DNA from: Isoetes engelmannii
Lineage: Eukaryota > Streptophyta > Lycopodiopsida > Isoetales > Isoetaceae
Reading direction: 5' to 3'
NCBI GenBank assembly: GCA_011763485.2
Contig: JAANSK020138900.1
Location: 1-25,870, forward strand
Length of the DNA stretch: 25,870 nt
Positions 1 through 9,635 of the stretch are shown here, piece by piece. Every line of letters begins with the position of its first letter. Position 1 is the first letter of the stretch. The notes beneath the pieces were generated by a model, which saw only the letters and a program-made list of their open reading frames with translations, was not told where the DNA came from and ran no database searches. The translations under genes were made by a program, and so were the position numbers.

Positions 1-76
1 ATGGTTCGACCATCTGATGGGGAATTCTCGGCGAAGTATACGATGGAGCATCGTATATGTAGCAGGGAGCGTCACA
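1..76 (+). mobile_element. 3' end of a Ty3-type LTR (fossil, enters from outside the window)
   Basis: The segment ends in GGAGCGTCACA, the same terminus as the right LTR of element A (ends at 9635). The preceding 60 or so bases (a GGGGAATTCTCG-like stretch, then an ATGGAGCA..CGTA-like stretch) align loosely with 9575-9635. The LTRs of this family begin TGTGACG and end CGTCACA, a short terminal inverted repeat. The rest of the element lies outside the window, so it cannot be said whether this is a 5', 3' or solo LTR. Confidence 0.5.
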
Positions 77-806
77 GCCACCACTCATATGTGGTCGTAT
101 GTGGAGTCTAGCCCTAAAGTGTGTATCCTACTAAGACGCTAGAAACTCTATCCTGGCACACCTCGTCTGACCACGAAGGCCCCTCTCATGCCACCTAGTC
201 CACCTTGTCTCTAGGATGCACTCTGCGTGCACCGTGAGGATGAGGCACTCATGGTACCTCCCCAAGGGTTTTGGTGGTGCTTCTTTACACAAGTTCTCAA
301 ACTGCTCCCAACTTTGTGCCCGAGCCCAATTTTGCACACGGCCAGCAGCACGGGCAGGTCACCTATTTTGCGCACGAGCGGGGCCACGGCCATAGGCCGT
401 TAGAGGTCACTATCCTTGACATTTGATTTTTGTTATCTACCAATAAGGGACCTCTGATAGTTGCAACAACTTTGCCTAGTGGGCCTCAAGCCACAATCAT
501 CATGCCACGCCCTTGCATGTTATAAAAGGCACCACTCTGGATTGCAGAAGGGTCGGAGATTGTGAGCCCTTAGTTGCCTCCTCTTCTCAGTCCTCCAGAG
601 TTTGAGCACCCTTAGTTGTCGCCGCTTTGGTCCTTTATTATTCCGTATTCTGATTACTTGATGTGCTGTATATTTTGAGTATGAGTTTTCATTACCTGCC
701 TGTACTTACTCCATTCGGAGTTTATATGAATTGATTACTTTCGAGATTTGCTGAAGTGTTATATGATTTATCGATTGTTCTAAGTTCTTGAGTCCCAAAA
801 TTTACT
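77..806. other. Non-coding stretch, probably remnant LTR or promoter sequence
   Basis: No convincing coding region is present on either strand. The open frames here are short, overlapping and have no recognisable domain. There is a TATA-like box at 521-528, followed by a pyrimidine-rich CCTCCTCTTCTCAGTCCTCC stretch that resembles the start of a retrotransposon R/U5 region. This could be part of another LTR abutting element A. No matching partner LTR was seen in the window. Confidence 0.35.
521..528 (+). promoter_or_regulatory. TATA-box-like element
   Basis: TATAAAAG lies in a GC-richer context (GCATGTTATAAAAGGCACC), as in plant and LTR pol II promoters. No downstream gene is evident before element A starts near 807, so it may be an LTR promoter relic. 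Confidence 0.4.
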
Positions 807-926
807 TGATTCCAGGTATTTATACGGGTATAAATACATGCCACATCACAAATGAATAATTAAGGACACAAGGGTGCTATTAATTATTCATTAAGGATAT
901 TTAGTTATGTTAAAGATTTAACTAAC

Positions 927-971
927 TAATCAATTAATTAAAGCCTAACTAATTAGTTAATTAATTGATTA
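927..971. repeat. Inverted repeat (hairpin) in U3 of element A
   Basis: The arms TAATCAATTAATTAA (927-941) and TTAATTAATTGATTA (957-971) are perfect reverse complements around a 15-base spacer. The right LTR has the same structure with one mismatch, near 8297-8341. Confidence 0.8.
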
Positions 972-1056
972 ATTAGGAATAGTAATCCCACCTAGCCAAA
1001 TTCAATTGGCTAGGGAGAACTTGCCAAATTGGAGTCTAATTAAGTGGGAGGATCTG

Positions 1057-1074
1057 CCCCAATTCGAATTGGGG
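1057..1074. repeat. 18-bp perfect palindrome in the LTR
   Basis: CCCCAATTCGAATTGGGG is self-complementary. It is repeated exactly at 8436-8453 in the right LTR. Related near-palindromes (CCCAAATCGATTGGG-like) occur at the equivalent place in element B. Confidence 0.8.
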
Positions 1075-1303
1075 GAAGGAGGAGCAGCCCTCTTGAGGAA
1101 AATCGCCTAAGCAGCCAGAGAAGTGAGGAGAGGCACCCAGCCAAGAAGGATGAGCAGGATTAACGGGTCAAGCGATGATACGGGTTAGTGAGTTAGCGTG
1201 CTGACTCTTTGTTTAAGCTAACCCTTCTTTGAATAAATGGATGATTGATGGATATACTCTCTTTGAGGTCAGTTTTTCCCTTTCCATTTTTATGGACTGG
1301 TAT

Positions 1304-2336
1304 ATGGCAGGTGAGCAAGGGGAAGAGCAGCCGAGTCAGGCTAGCGCAGATGAAGACCAAGAGGATGATGAATTTGTGGATCAGAATGATTACCTTAGAT
1401 GGAAGCAACTCGCTCAGGAGTTGCCACTCTAGTTGGGCCAAGGTTACAGACTTGCTAGCCTAGATGTGATACCCACTATTTATGTCAACGGTCAGGAGTA
1501 TCTCATTCTCGATGATATTTTGGAATATACAAGGCCAGGGGACTTTTCCGCTCCTGAACTAAGGCTGACATTTTGTATAGGCTAGTCGAGTATTGCATGG
1601 ACCAGTTTATTGATTATGAGAACCCCGCGCTTCCACCACCAGTGCAACAGGCTTTAAGCTACCGTTCGAGGGACTTTGTGACCCTATTGATACTTTGTTC
1701 AGCTTGCGCAACTTTCTCCTAGAAGGCCCTCCTTCTGAACCCGACAATGCCCCTTTTACTGCTATGGGTTCTCATGTTCCCAACATCAATGTTGTTGATG
1801 TCTCTACGGACCCGGATGAGGAAGGTGAACCTTTGATGGAGGTCACCAACGAGCAGATGCAGGAAGACAAGGAAGAGATCAAGGAAGATACCTTAATGGT
1901 TGATCTTGAGAAAGAAATGCAACTCCCAGCTAAAGGGGCAGTCAATGCACTAGGTAATCACCTTCCCCGCTTCTTTCTTTCAACTTCCAAGGAAGGACAG
2001 GTCCTTTTCATTGCTCAGCGGCTAGCCGAAGAGGCAGAGGCATCTTGGTGGGCACTTAGAGCACTATCTGGAGCGGCAGGTCACCTCAAGATCCATAGTC
2101 AGCAGCATACTATTACTTTGGTCCGCTGCGATCTAGCGTTGGTTGTGTTGGGCCAGGATGTACCAGGCTGGATGAGCATGAAGATGGTCACTGCCGCACC
2201 TCTTGCTACATTTTGCCCAACGAACATCACCGCTCAAAATGCCACCACCATCGACCCTGTTGCCGCCCTGCTACGTTATAGACCACCTCCTCCGGACCCT
2301 TCACAGGATTCTTCTGGAGCCGGACCTAGCTCCTGA
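1304..2336 (+). pseudogene. Open region upstream of gag in Ty3 element A (fossil)
   Basis: This coding-like stretch lies between the left LTR and gag. It is rich in acidic residues, and its best-preserved part (1695-2336) ends in a Pro/Ser/Gly-rich tail (PPPPDPSQDSSGAGPSS). No known domain was recognised. A weaker counterpart with the same kind of tail is seen in element B near 23180-23310, so the region looks like a real part of this retrotransposon family and not chance. Extra open frames upstream of gag are known in the Tat/Ogre branch of Ty3 but are not usual in plant chromoviruses. It could also be an unusual long N-terminal Gag region. The copy is broken. Confidence 0.55.
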
Positions 2337-2352
2337 GCCAAAATGCAGAATT

Positions 2353-2568
2353 GTAATATTTATGCTTTGTTTCCTCTATGATATGTAGCCTTCATGGCCT
2401 ATTAAAACTTTGCTTAATGTAATACTCTATTGTGAGTTGATTTTGAATAGACTTTTGAGAATCAAGTTGAATATAGATCAGACTTGTGTATATTATTCAA
2501 GTTTCGTTACACCAATGAATACCGTATATGCACGCCTTATCTATAATCAATTTCTTTTCTCTTTATAG
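2353..2568 (+). other. AT-rich spacer between the upstream open region and gag, intron-like
   Basis: The stretch is T/A-rich with no coding signal. It has a GTAATA donor-like site at 2353 and a pyrimidine-rich tract ending in TTTATAG at 2568, just before the coding sequence that leads into gag. Splicing between an upstream ORF and gag-pol is known in Ogre-type Ty3 elements. That it is used here is inference only. Confidence 0.35.
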
Positions 2569-2579
2569 ACGGGGTTCAA

Positions 2580-3655
2580 AGTGTTGACTGGGCCAACCCT
2601 GTTGACCCCGACCGCTTAACTCCAGAACAAGAAGTGATTCTTATGAAACGGCAGATGGCCGAGCTGCAAGCATATGTGTTACAAGGACAGGCACCACATG
2701 CACCCCCACCTGATGCAAGAAATGGTCAGCATGGCCATGGAAAGCGATTGCGCACTCCTGTAAGTTCTAGCTCTAGATCAGAATCCAGTGATTCTTCGGA
2801 TTCCTCTCATTCGGAACCCGAAGTTGCGAGGGGCAGTTAAGAAGGACTATAAGCAAACCATCGATGTAGCAATGGCTAGTGTTTGGAAGAACAGGAAGCT
2901 TGCCCAGTTCTCTGAAAAGACTAGGTCAGGCATGGACGCTGAATCATGGCTTGACGAGATGCGTGAGTTTGGCAACTCTTATGGTATGACAGCCCGCGAT
3001 ATTGTGCGGGTTGCCACCATAAATCTCACCGGCGCAGCCTGTATTTGGTGGAAGGGATACACACGAACTAATGGACTCACTAGGAACAAATGTCGATTCA
3101 AGAAAATTGCCAAGGCTTTTAAAAGCCATTATGTCCCAAGGGCTCACAAATGCCAACAAATCCAAACTTTCCATATGCTTGAGCAGAAGGGAATGTCAGT
3201 ACAAGTATACACGGATGAATTTATCCGCCTCAGGCTCTATGTGCCAGGTATTACAGAACGCCGTGTTGTTGAGGGCTATATTGAGGGTTTGTCTGGAAAT
3301 TTGAAGGAAGTTGTTCGAGCCATAGATCCAAAAACCGTTGCTGAAGCCGAGGCAAAGGCCTTCAGTTTGGAAGAGGAACCGACTAGGCCTGCATATCAGC
3401 GGAATACCAATTCTGGAAGTGGAAAACCTTATGTTCCACGCTCACCTAGTCCGGGACCCGCACCACAAACTTCTTATCAGCGTCCTGAGAATCGGGTGAC
3501 TTTTAATCTGCCAAAAAAGAAGGGGAACACCTCAGGGACCGTACATCAGTTACTGCAATCTATCCCACAAGAAGCCAGGGAGCAGTTCAGGAGAGACATT
3601 GTTTCCATTGTTTCCGACCAGGCCACCGTATGCAAGACTGTCCACATGTAACGTA
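2580..3655 (+). pseudogene. gag region of Ty3 element A (fossil)
   Basis: The central part matches the Retrotrans_gag domain: residues WLDEMREFGNSYGM, then AACIWWKGYTR, FKSHYVPRAHK and a MSVQVYTDEFIRLRLYVPG stretch, the usual capsid-like core. A short Glu/Lys- and Ser-rich N-terminal segment starts at about 2600, and a Pro/Ser-rich linker follows the core. Residues resembling a CCHC zinc knuckle occur near 3620-3650, close to the protease. In life this protein would form the particle that packages the element's RNA. The gene is broken. Confidence 0.85.
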
Positions 3656-3656
3656 G

Positions 3657-4060
3657 GTGGCACAAGCTGCTTTGGCTGAGGTGGATTGGGATGCACTGCC
3701 AGGACAGACATACCTACCTGCCTTACCAAACGAGGAGCCTCAAGACTATATTGAAGGTGAGTCCCATATTCTTGCTGCTATTGAGACCGGTGACACCGAC
3801 AGTCAACCTTCAGTAATATCCACTGTCAGCACTATAGACTCTAAGCCCTTTGTTGTTTTGATGGACACTGGTAGTACCCACAGCTTTGCATCTCCTAGGG
3901 TAGGCGAGATTTTGCATGCTAAGGTTCTAAAGTCCAAACCTAGATCAGTTGTTCTAGCCAGTGGTGTTGTCCGTTATACTCAGGACCGCCACCTTAACTT
4001 GGAAATAAAATTGCCAGGTGCATCTGCTTCTATGGGGGGCCGAAATTATGAATATTGGTA
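3657..4060 (+). pseudogene. Aspartic protease region of Ty3 element A (fossil)
   Basis: The motif VVLMDTGSTHSFAS carries the DTGS active-site triad typical of retropepsins, with the expected following VLASG and LEIKLPG strands. It lies directly between gag and RT, as expected for Ty3 pol. A small inverted-repeat element follows at about 4080, so the protease/RT linker is interrupted. Confidence 0.8.
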
Positions 4061-4080
4061 ACTACAACCTTATTGTGGGG

Positions 4081-4343
4081 TCAAAGCAAGTTAGGGTATA
4101 CATAAAATCTTATCTATTAGGTACCTTGAAAGCACTTTCCAGAGGAGGACATAATTGTATTTTGAAGTACCTATAGCTCACACTTTATTGAAATTAAATT
4201 CCTCATGATTGAGATCAATGTTGGAAGCATGTTAAAAGGAACTTTTAATGTTAAATATTGTCGTGAGGTTTGAGTAATATGCTCATTTTGAGTACCCAGG
4301 GTGGGTACTTTGGTATGTCCCGATTCATGTATACCCTAGCTAG
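4081..4343. mobile_element. MITE-like insertion 1 inside pol of element A
   Basis: About 260 bases without coding signal sit where the protease/RT linker (an NLIVGMEFLAAD-like run of residues) should be continuous. The ends carry inverted copies of G(T/C)TAGGGTATACAT: 4090-4103 on the plus strand and 4327-4340 as its reverse complement, 13 of 14 bases matching. Weaker inverted similarity continues inward (AATC, then TACC). An internal palindrome, AGTACCCAGGGTGGGTACT, lies near 4293-4313. The target-site duplication is unclear, so the exact borders are uncertain by several bases and no superfamily is assigned. Confidence 0.65.
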
Positions 4344-5579
4344 AGATGGAATTTTTAGCAGCCGACAAAGCCAATATAGACTGTGAAAAGCGTGCGGTGA
4401 TGTGTGCATCAGATGGCACTCGGGCTACAATTACAGGTAATCCAACTAAGCCCATTATTGAATGTATCTCTTTGAAACAGTTGGGTAAGACTATAAAAAG
4501 GAATAGAGTTACTCATATGATAAAAGTTGCCTCCATTGCATCACCGTCCACGCAAGATGAAGTCATTGCAGGGTTGCCCCCCTTCATTGAGAATCTTCTT
4601 CGTGAGTTTCATGATCTTTTTCCCGAAGAAATCCATAAGTTACCACCTTTTGGGGGGGTAGAATGTGAAATTGCCCTTGCACCAGATACCAAGCCTACCA
4701 GCAAGGCTCCCTACCGATTAAGTATCCCGAAATTGACCGAGCTCAAGAAGCAACTGCAGAATCTCCTTAACCTAGGGTTTATTAGACCAAGTGTCTCCCC
4801 TTTTGGAGTGCCCATAAGAAGAAAGATGGTACTCCTCGGGTGTGCGTTGACTACCGTCAACTGAACAAGCACACCATTAAGAACCGGTATGCCTTTCCTA
4901 GGCCAGATGATCTAATGGACCAACTCCAAGGCGCCAAGTATTTCTCCAAGATTGACTTGCATTTCGGATATCACCAGATCGAAATCAAGGAAGAGGATAT
5001 TTATAAATTTGCATTCAGAACAAGGTACAGGCATTATGAGTTTACAGTCATGCCTTTTGGCCTCACTAATGCCCCTGCCACCTTTATGCGCTTAATGAAT
5101 GATGTATTCCGTGAATTTCTTGATGAGTTTGTTATTATCTTCTTTGATGATATCCTCATTTATAGCAAGACCTTGCAAGAGCATGAGCGCCATCTTCGGT
5201 TGGCCTTGCAAAAACTTAAATGACACCATATTTTTGCTAAGTTCTCTAAGTGTAAGTTTGCCACCACGGAAGTTGAATATCTTGGCTATATTGTGTCTGC
5301 CGATGGTAATCCCACGGACCCAGCTAATATTGAAGCTGTTAAGGAATGGACTGCGCCTACAAATGTTTCAAAAGTCAGAAGTTTTCTGGGACTAGCTGGA
5401 TATTACAGGAAATTTATCAAGAACTTTGCCAAGATTGCAGCACCCTTGACCAATCTTACTAAGCATCAAATGGTAAAGGATTGGGTTAGTCATTGGAAAG
5501 AGAAGGTACAATCCTTTGATAAGCTGAAGGAAGCTTTGACCACTGCACCTTTCCTTACATTATCGTATCCTCAAAGGGA

Positions 5580-5587
5580 TAAATTAG
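5580..5587. repeat. Target-site duplication, left copy (pair at 5715-5722)
   Basis: TAAATTAG occurs exactly at both borders of the 127-bp MITE, the expected footprint of a cut-and-paste element with 8-bp staggered cuts. Confidence 0.8.
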
Positions 5588-5714
5588 GGGTAGAATTCGT
5601 TTTGCAGCCCCCTCCTTCCCCCGACGTGGCATGTACTACAGCCCTTGATTTACAGAATGGATGGTCTGGATATGTGCCACGTCAGGGTGGGGGTCTGTAA
5701 AACGAATTTGTCCC
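5588..5714. mobile_element. 127-bp MITE with 8-bp target-site duplication
   Basis: The element begins GGGTAGAATTCGTTTTGCAG and ends CTGTAAAACGAATTTGTCCC. The ends are inverted repeats sharing AATTCGTTTT, CAG and a run of C/G. It is flanked on both sides by the perfect direct repeat TAAATTAG (5580-5587 and 5715-5722). An 8-bp duplication fits the hAT superfamily, though the termini are not a textbook hAT end. The retroelement coding sequence is recognisable on both sides, so this inserted after element A did. It encodes nothing. Confidence 0.85.
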
Positions 5715-6225
5715 TAAATTAGTTGCCACGGATGCTAGCAATGTTGCAACAGGTGGTGTCCTAATGCAGGAAGAACGGGTTGTAGCTTATAATTCCAAGA
5801 AGATGAACGAGGCAAAGAAGAATTATCCTACACATGACCAAAAACTCTGGCCATTGTGCGTGCTTTGCGAATTTGGCGGCATTACTTGCTGGGCCGCCGG
5901 TTCCAATTGGATACGGATCATCAAAGCCTCCAGTATATCTTCACCCAGCCACACCTCAACCTTCGACAAAGGAGATGGGTTGAATTTTTAGAGGAGTATG
6001 ACTTCCAGTTTATAAGCCTGGCAAGCTTGCCGATGCCCTTTCACGACATCCTTTGGTTACCAAGCCCACTGTAATGCCATCTCAACACTCAACAGTGAGT
6101 TTAGTAAGTCTATTGAAGACACCATTCCAACAGATCCAGAATTTAAGGAAGTATGGCACAGTTTATCCCAGCAGGCCAGAACGAATAAGGAAGGGGAAAC
6201 CTATAAGCACTATAAGAAGGAAGGT

Positions 6226-7592
6226 GTGTTGTTATACCATAAAGATAAGTTGTGTGTTCCAGAATCTTCGGGAGTCAAAAGACTCATCCTCCATGATACA
6301 CACAATAGCCCTATTGCCGGCCATTCAGGTTTCATGAAAACGTATTTCAAAATACGAAGCAATTACTTTTGGCCCGGCATGAAGAAGCAGATTGCTAATT
6401 ATATTAAGCAGTGTCAGTTGTGCCAATAGACAAAGGCTGAGCAGTTGCGTGTTCCAGACCCTTTGGAACCGCTGGATGTTCTGAATGCCAAGTGGAAAGT
6501 CATTACCATGGATTTCATTGTAAGATTTCCTCAGACACTGAGAGGTCACGATGCCCTCATGGGTGTCGCTGACAAACTTTCTAAAATGGCACATTCCGCT
6601 TACATGGCATGTCCAGGGTCATTGTTTCAGATCGTGACCCCAAGTTCGTTAGTGCTTTCTGGACGGATTTCTTTAACACTATCCAGACCAAGCTTTCTAT
6701 GAGCATGTCCTATCACCCACAGACAGATGGGCAGACAGAACGCACAAATCGCATCATTGAGGACTTGACTAGGAATTGTGTCTGGAATAAACAGTCAAAA
6801 TGGGCAGATGATATCCTTTTGGTGGAGTTTGCATATAACAGCACAAGGCAAGAATCTTCTCGTATGTCTCCTTTCATGATTAATTATAGATACCAATGCC
6901 TTACTCCGGATACTTGGTATAATCCAGTTTCTAAGGTTGAAGTATCCCAGCAATTGCTAACTGACATGCAGACCCTTGTGGAAGAGGTTCGAGGATATTT
7001 ATTGGCCGCCAGAAGTTGGCAAAAGAGTCTTGCGGATAAACATCGAACTGCCATGGAATTTCAAATTGGGGAGTCTGTATGGTTGAAGATTAAAGTCAAG
7101 CAAACAAAGCTTAAGATTGGCAATTGCAAAAATTTAGCACCCAGATGGGCGGGTCCCTTTAAAATTGCTCAGCGGGTGGGCACTCAGGCCTACAAACTCA
7201 ATCTTCCCGCTCATCTGAAGGTCCATAAAGTTTTTCATGCTAGTCTACTGAAGCAGCACACCCCTGATCCAGATCAAATATTGGAGTCCCCGACATTATT
7301 AGAAATGATGGAGGAGCAACTTGAGATAGTGCCTGAAGCTCTTTTGGATCGTGCTTACAAGTAGACTAGACGTAGCCAGATTCTGCAATACTTGGTTAAG
7401 TGGAAACACTTACCAGCTGAAAATGCCACCTGGGTACTTGAAATGGACCTTAATAAGAACTACCCCGACTTTATGAAACAGTGCCAGGGTCATACCATCA
7501 ATGACACAATTGTTTTCGGCTCCGAAGGTACTCATGAGTTTGGAGTGTTGATCCAACCAGAGCATATTGTCATGTTCTTCAGCTATGGTTAG
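6226..7592 (+). pseudogene. Integrase and chromodomain region of Ty3 element A (fossil)
   Basis: The N-terminal HHCC zinc-binding module is visible (LHDTHNSPIAGHSGF, then CQLCQ, about 6280-6430). The catalytic core follows, with DFIVRFPQTLRGHDALMGV, SDRDPKFVSAFW and YHPQTDGQTERTNR supplying the D, D and E region. Next comes the GPY/F-type module RWAGPFKI and then a chromodomain-like segment with YLVKWKHLPAENATWV (about 7390-7440). Chromodomain integrases of plant chromoviruses steer insertion toward particular chromatin. The region is broken. Confidence 0.9.
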
Positions 7593-8107
7593 CGAGGGCG
7601 CTTGCATGCATTCAACATGGAATGTCTGCATCCGCCTTCGTGTGGATTAAGTCGGGCAGGTAGCTATGGGCGATGATGGGATCAAGTCATCCATGTTCCC
7701 TAGCCAACGACTTAAAGCCTTATTAAGCATGTACGCCTATAGCATAGGCATACGCACATGCTAGGCTAGGATATGCGTGTTAAATTGTATGTAGGTAGGT
7801 TAACATTATAAGGGGGTGGTCCCTTCAACCACAACTTTTCAATACTGATAATATTAATGTGATTCTGCAGGCGGTGAGTAGTAGGGGTTGCCTGTAGGTT
7901 TCATTAGGGGCTTCTGAGGGCCTGTTTGTGTTTTACATTCTATGACGTCATATGTGTTTACTTGTTGTTTGAAAATGGCTTCGGCCAAGAACTTTGATCA
8001 CTTATGATCTTGTTATGTCCTGTATTACTGTCTGTAATATTCTTGTAAACTTGAGTTAATTTCAATACAAGTTTTTCATTACCTTCCCAATACTGAAGAC
8101 ATCATTA
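7593..8107. other. 3' untranslated part of element A, or unassigned insertion
   Basis: No coding signal was found between the chromodomain region and the polypurine tract. A TATA-like CATTATAAGG occurs at about 7804, and a palindromic GTGGTCCCTTCAACCAC follows. The length, about 500 bases, is generous for a chromovirus 3' UTR, so part may be a further insertion. No terminal repeats were found to prove it. Confidence 0.4.
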
Positions 8108-8127
8108 TTTGGGGGGGGGGGAGGGAA
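8108..8127 (+). other. Polypurine tract of element A
   Basis: A TTTGGGG..GAGGGAA purine run immediately precedes the TGTGACG start of the right LTR, the position of the plus-strand primer in LTR retrotransposons. Confidence 0.85.
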
Positions 8128-9635
8128 TGTGACGTTCCAGGTATTTATACAGGTATAAATACATGCCACATCACAAATGAATAATTAAGAAGGAAGGAAG
8201 GAAGTATATTTTAACACAAGGGTGATATTAATTATTCATTAAGGATATTTAGCTATGTTAAATTGACACTTAAAAACATTAAAGATTTAACTAACTAATC
8301 AATTAATTAAAGCCTAACTAATTAGTTAATTAAATGATTAATTAGGAATAGTAATCCCACCTAGTCAAATTCGATTGGCTAGGGAGAACTTGCCAAATTG
8401 GAGTTTAATCAAGTGGGAGGATCTGCCCCAATTTGCCCCAATTCGAATTGGGGGAATGAGGAGCAGCCCTCTTGAGGAAAATCGCCCAAGCAGCCAGAGA
8501 AGTGATGAGAGGCGCCCAACTAAGAAGGATGAGCATGATTAACGGGTCAAGCGATGGTACAGGTTAGTGAGTTAGTGTGTTGATTCTCTTTGTTTAAGCT
8601 AACCTTTCTTTGAATAGATGGATGATTAAAGTTTATGCTATTGCATCTGAAATTGTGGATGAACTAAGGTAGTCTGATTGCACCTCTTAGGTTAAGGGGT
8701 TAAAGGTGGGTAGAGGCCTTAAAAAGCCTTTAGTATTGTAGTAGATGCTCCTAGCTAGAATCCCTTAAATCCCAGTATTATGGCCTGTGCATAAAGCCCA
8801 CCGGGCTGTAGATGTTATTCTGTGGTTGAGCACCAAACAAGGGACTTGATGGTGAAATGGCACGGGATCCAGCTGAGGCTGGCTAACGTCTTAGTGTGCT
8901 AGGCTTATAGTCGGTCACTGCGTGTGGGCCGGGTATGGGTCTGACACCCCCTGGGTCAAGAATGCATCCGAAAGATGGTTCTTGGACTCGATAGGTGCGG
9001 GTGATCTTGCCTTATGGATTTTGGGGGGTTAAGTCGAGTACGGGTGTGGCTCGCCTGATGGGTGCCACATTCTCTAGCAGCACATGGAACCATCATACTC
9101 TTGGGAGAGACTTGTCTTTCCCTGCCTCATTGGACCGGGGAGATGCAACCCGGAGTAGGTCTCATAGGATGACTCCATGAGATTTACGTCTCCGGAAGGC
9201 TATAACCACATTGTAGCGTGATGCAGCCTATTCGCAAAGTATGCACATGAGGGGCGGATGGTGTGGACTACCCTAGCCAATGTTCTTATGCCAGCCAAAG
9301 CCATTGTCATGACTCTGACTGTTGTATTCTGAGACACCGGTTGTCAGTCGATTCCATGGAGCCTATTTTCTATACATGTTATTTTATTATCATGTGTGGT
9401 GATTAGTAGGATGATGGGGGGGGCCACCCCTTGAGGTGGCATATTGTTATTTATTGTGTTGTGCTAACATGTATGTACGCTTCCGCCAATGACACCTCCG
9501 TGTCCTTCCTTCGGGTACTTGCTCATACTGATTAGCCCGGGGTAGACGGAGGCCCGACTCAGTAGGGAGCTACTGAGAAGGGGAATTTCTCGTATCTATA
9601 TGATGAGAGCACGTAGAGACCCGTGGAGCGTCACA
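8128..9635 (+). repeat. Right LTR of Ty3 element A (about 1.5 kb)
   Basis: The LTR starts TGTGACGTTCC and ends GGAGCGTCACA, a TG...CA LTR with 7-bp inverted termini. Its first 500 bases match the left LTR at 807-1245. It includes an (AAGG)n run at 8187-8204 that the left copy lacks. Much of 8640-9490 matches the right LTR of element B, including a near-identical 65-bp block at 8894-8958. Short open frames inside it are not genes. Confidence 0.85.

Larger units (their letters stand above)
807..1245 (+). repeat. Left LTR of Ty3 element A
   Basis: This stretch aligns with the first part of the right LTR (8128-8635) at about 95% identity outside indels. It is shorter than the right LTR. It carries a 15-bp perfect inverted repeat (927-941 and 957-971) and an 18-bp palindrome (1057-1074), both also present in the right copy. 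Confidence 0.85.
4346..6070 (+). pseudogene. Reverse transcriptase and RNase H region of Ty3 element A (fossil)
   Basis: RT landmarks in order are [67 protein letters not shown] and the catalytic-loop equivalent FFDDILIYS. These are followed by the connection motif VRSFLGLAGYYRKFI. RNase H traces (LVATDASNVATGGVLMQ, then VVAYNSKKMN) follow after about 5720. A 127-bp MITE sits between the end of RT and RNase H. In a live element these domains would copy the RNA into DNA. The region is broken. Confidence 0.9.
807..9635 (+). mobile_element. Ty3 (gypsy) chromovirus-type LTR retrotransposon A, broken
   Basis: The parts run in Ty3 order on the plus strand: left LTR (807-1245), an open region upstream of gag (about 1304-2336), gag (about 2580-3655), aspartic protease (3657-4060), RT and RNase H (about 4346-6070), integrase (about 6226-7364), chromodomain (about 7380-7480), polypurine tract (8108-8127) and right LTR (8128-9635). 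The integrase-after-RNase-H order and the chromodomain place it among plant chromoviruses. By eye the matching LTR parts differ at about 22 of 420 aligned bases, roughly 5%. At commonly used plant rates that would be low millions of years, a loose estimate. The copy is broken, with something like ten breaks, and two small DNA elements have inserted in pol. No clear target-site duplication was seen. Confidence 0.9.

Noticed and set aside
1695-2336. 213-residue frame as a host gene
   Set aside because: It lies between an LTR and gag on the same strand, and a counterpart is seen in element B. It is treated as part of the retrotransposon.
5581-5700. Reading through the 127-bp MITE as an extra part of the RT/RNase H protein
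   Set aside because: Terminal inverted repeats and a perfect 8-bp duplication show it is an insertion, not a protein domain.
8995-9180. Short open frame inside the right LTR
   Set aside because: LTR sequence with no domain; likely chance.
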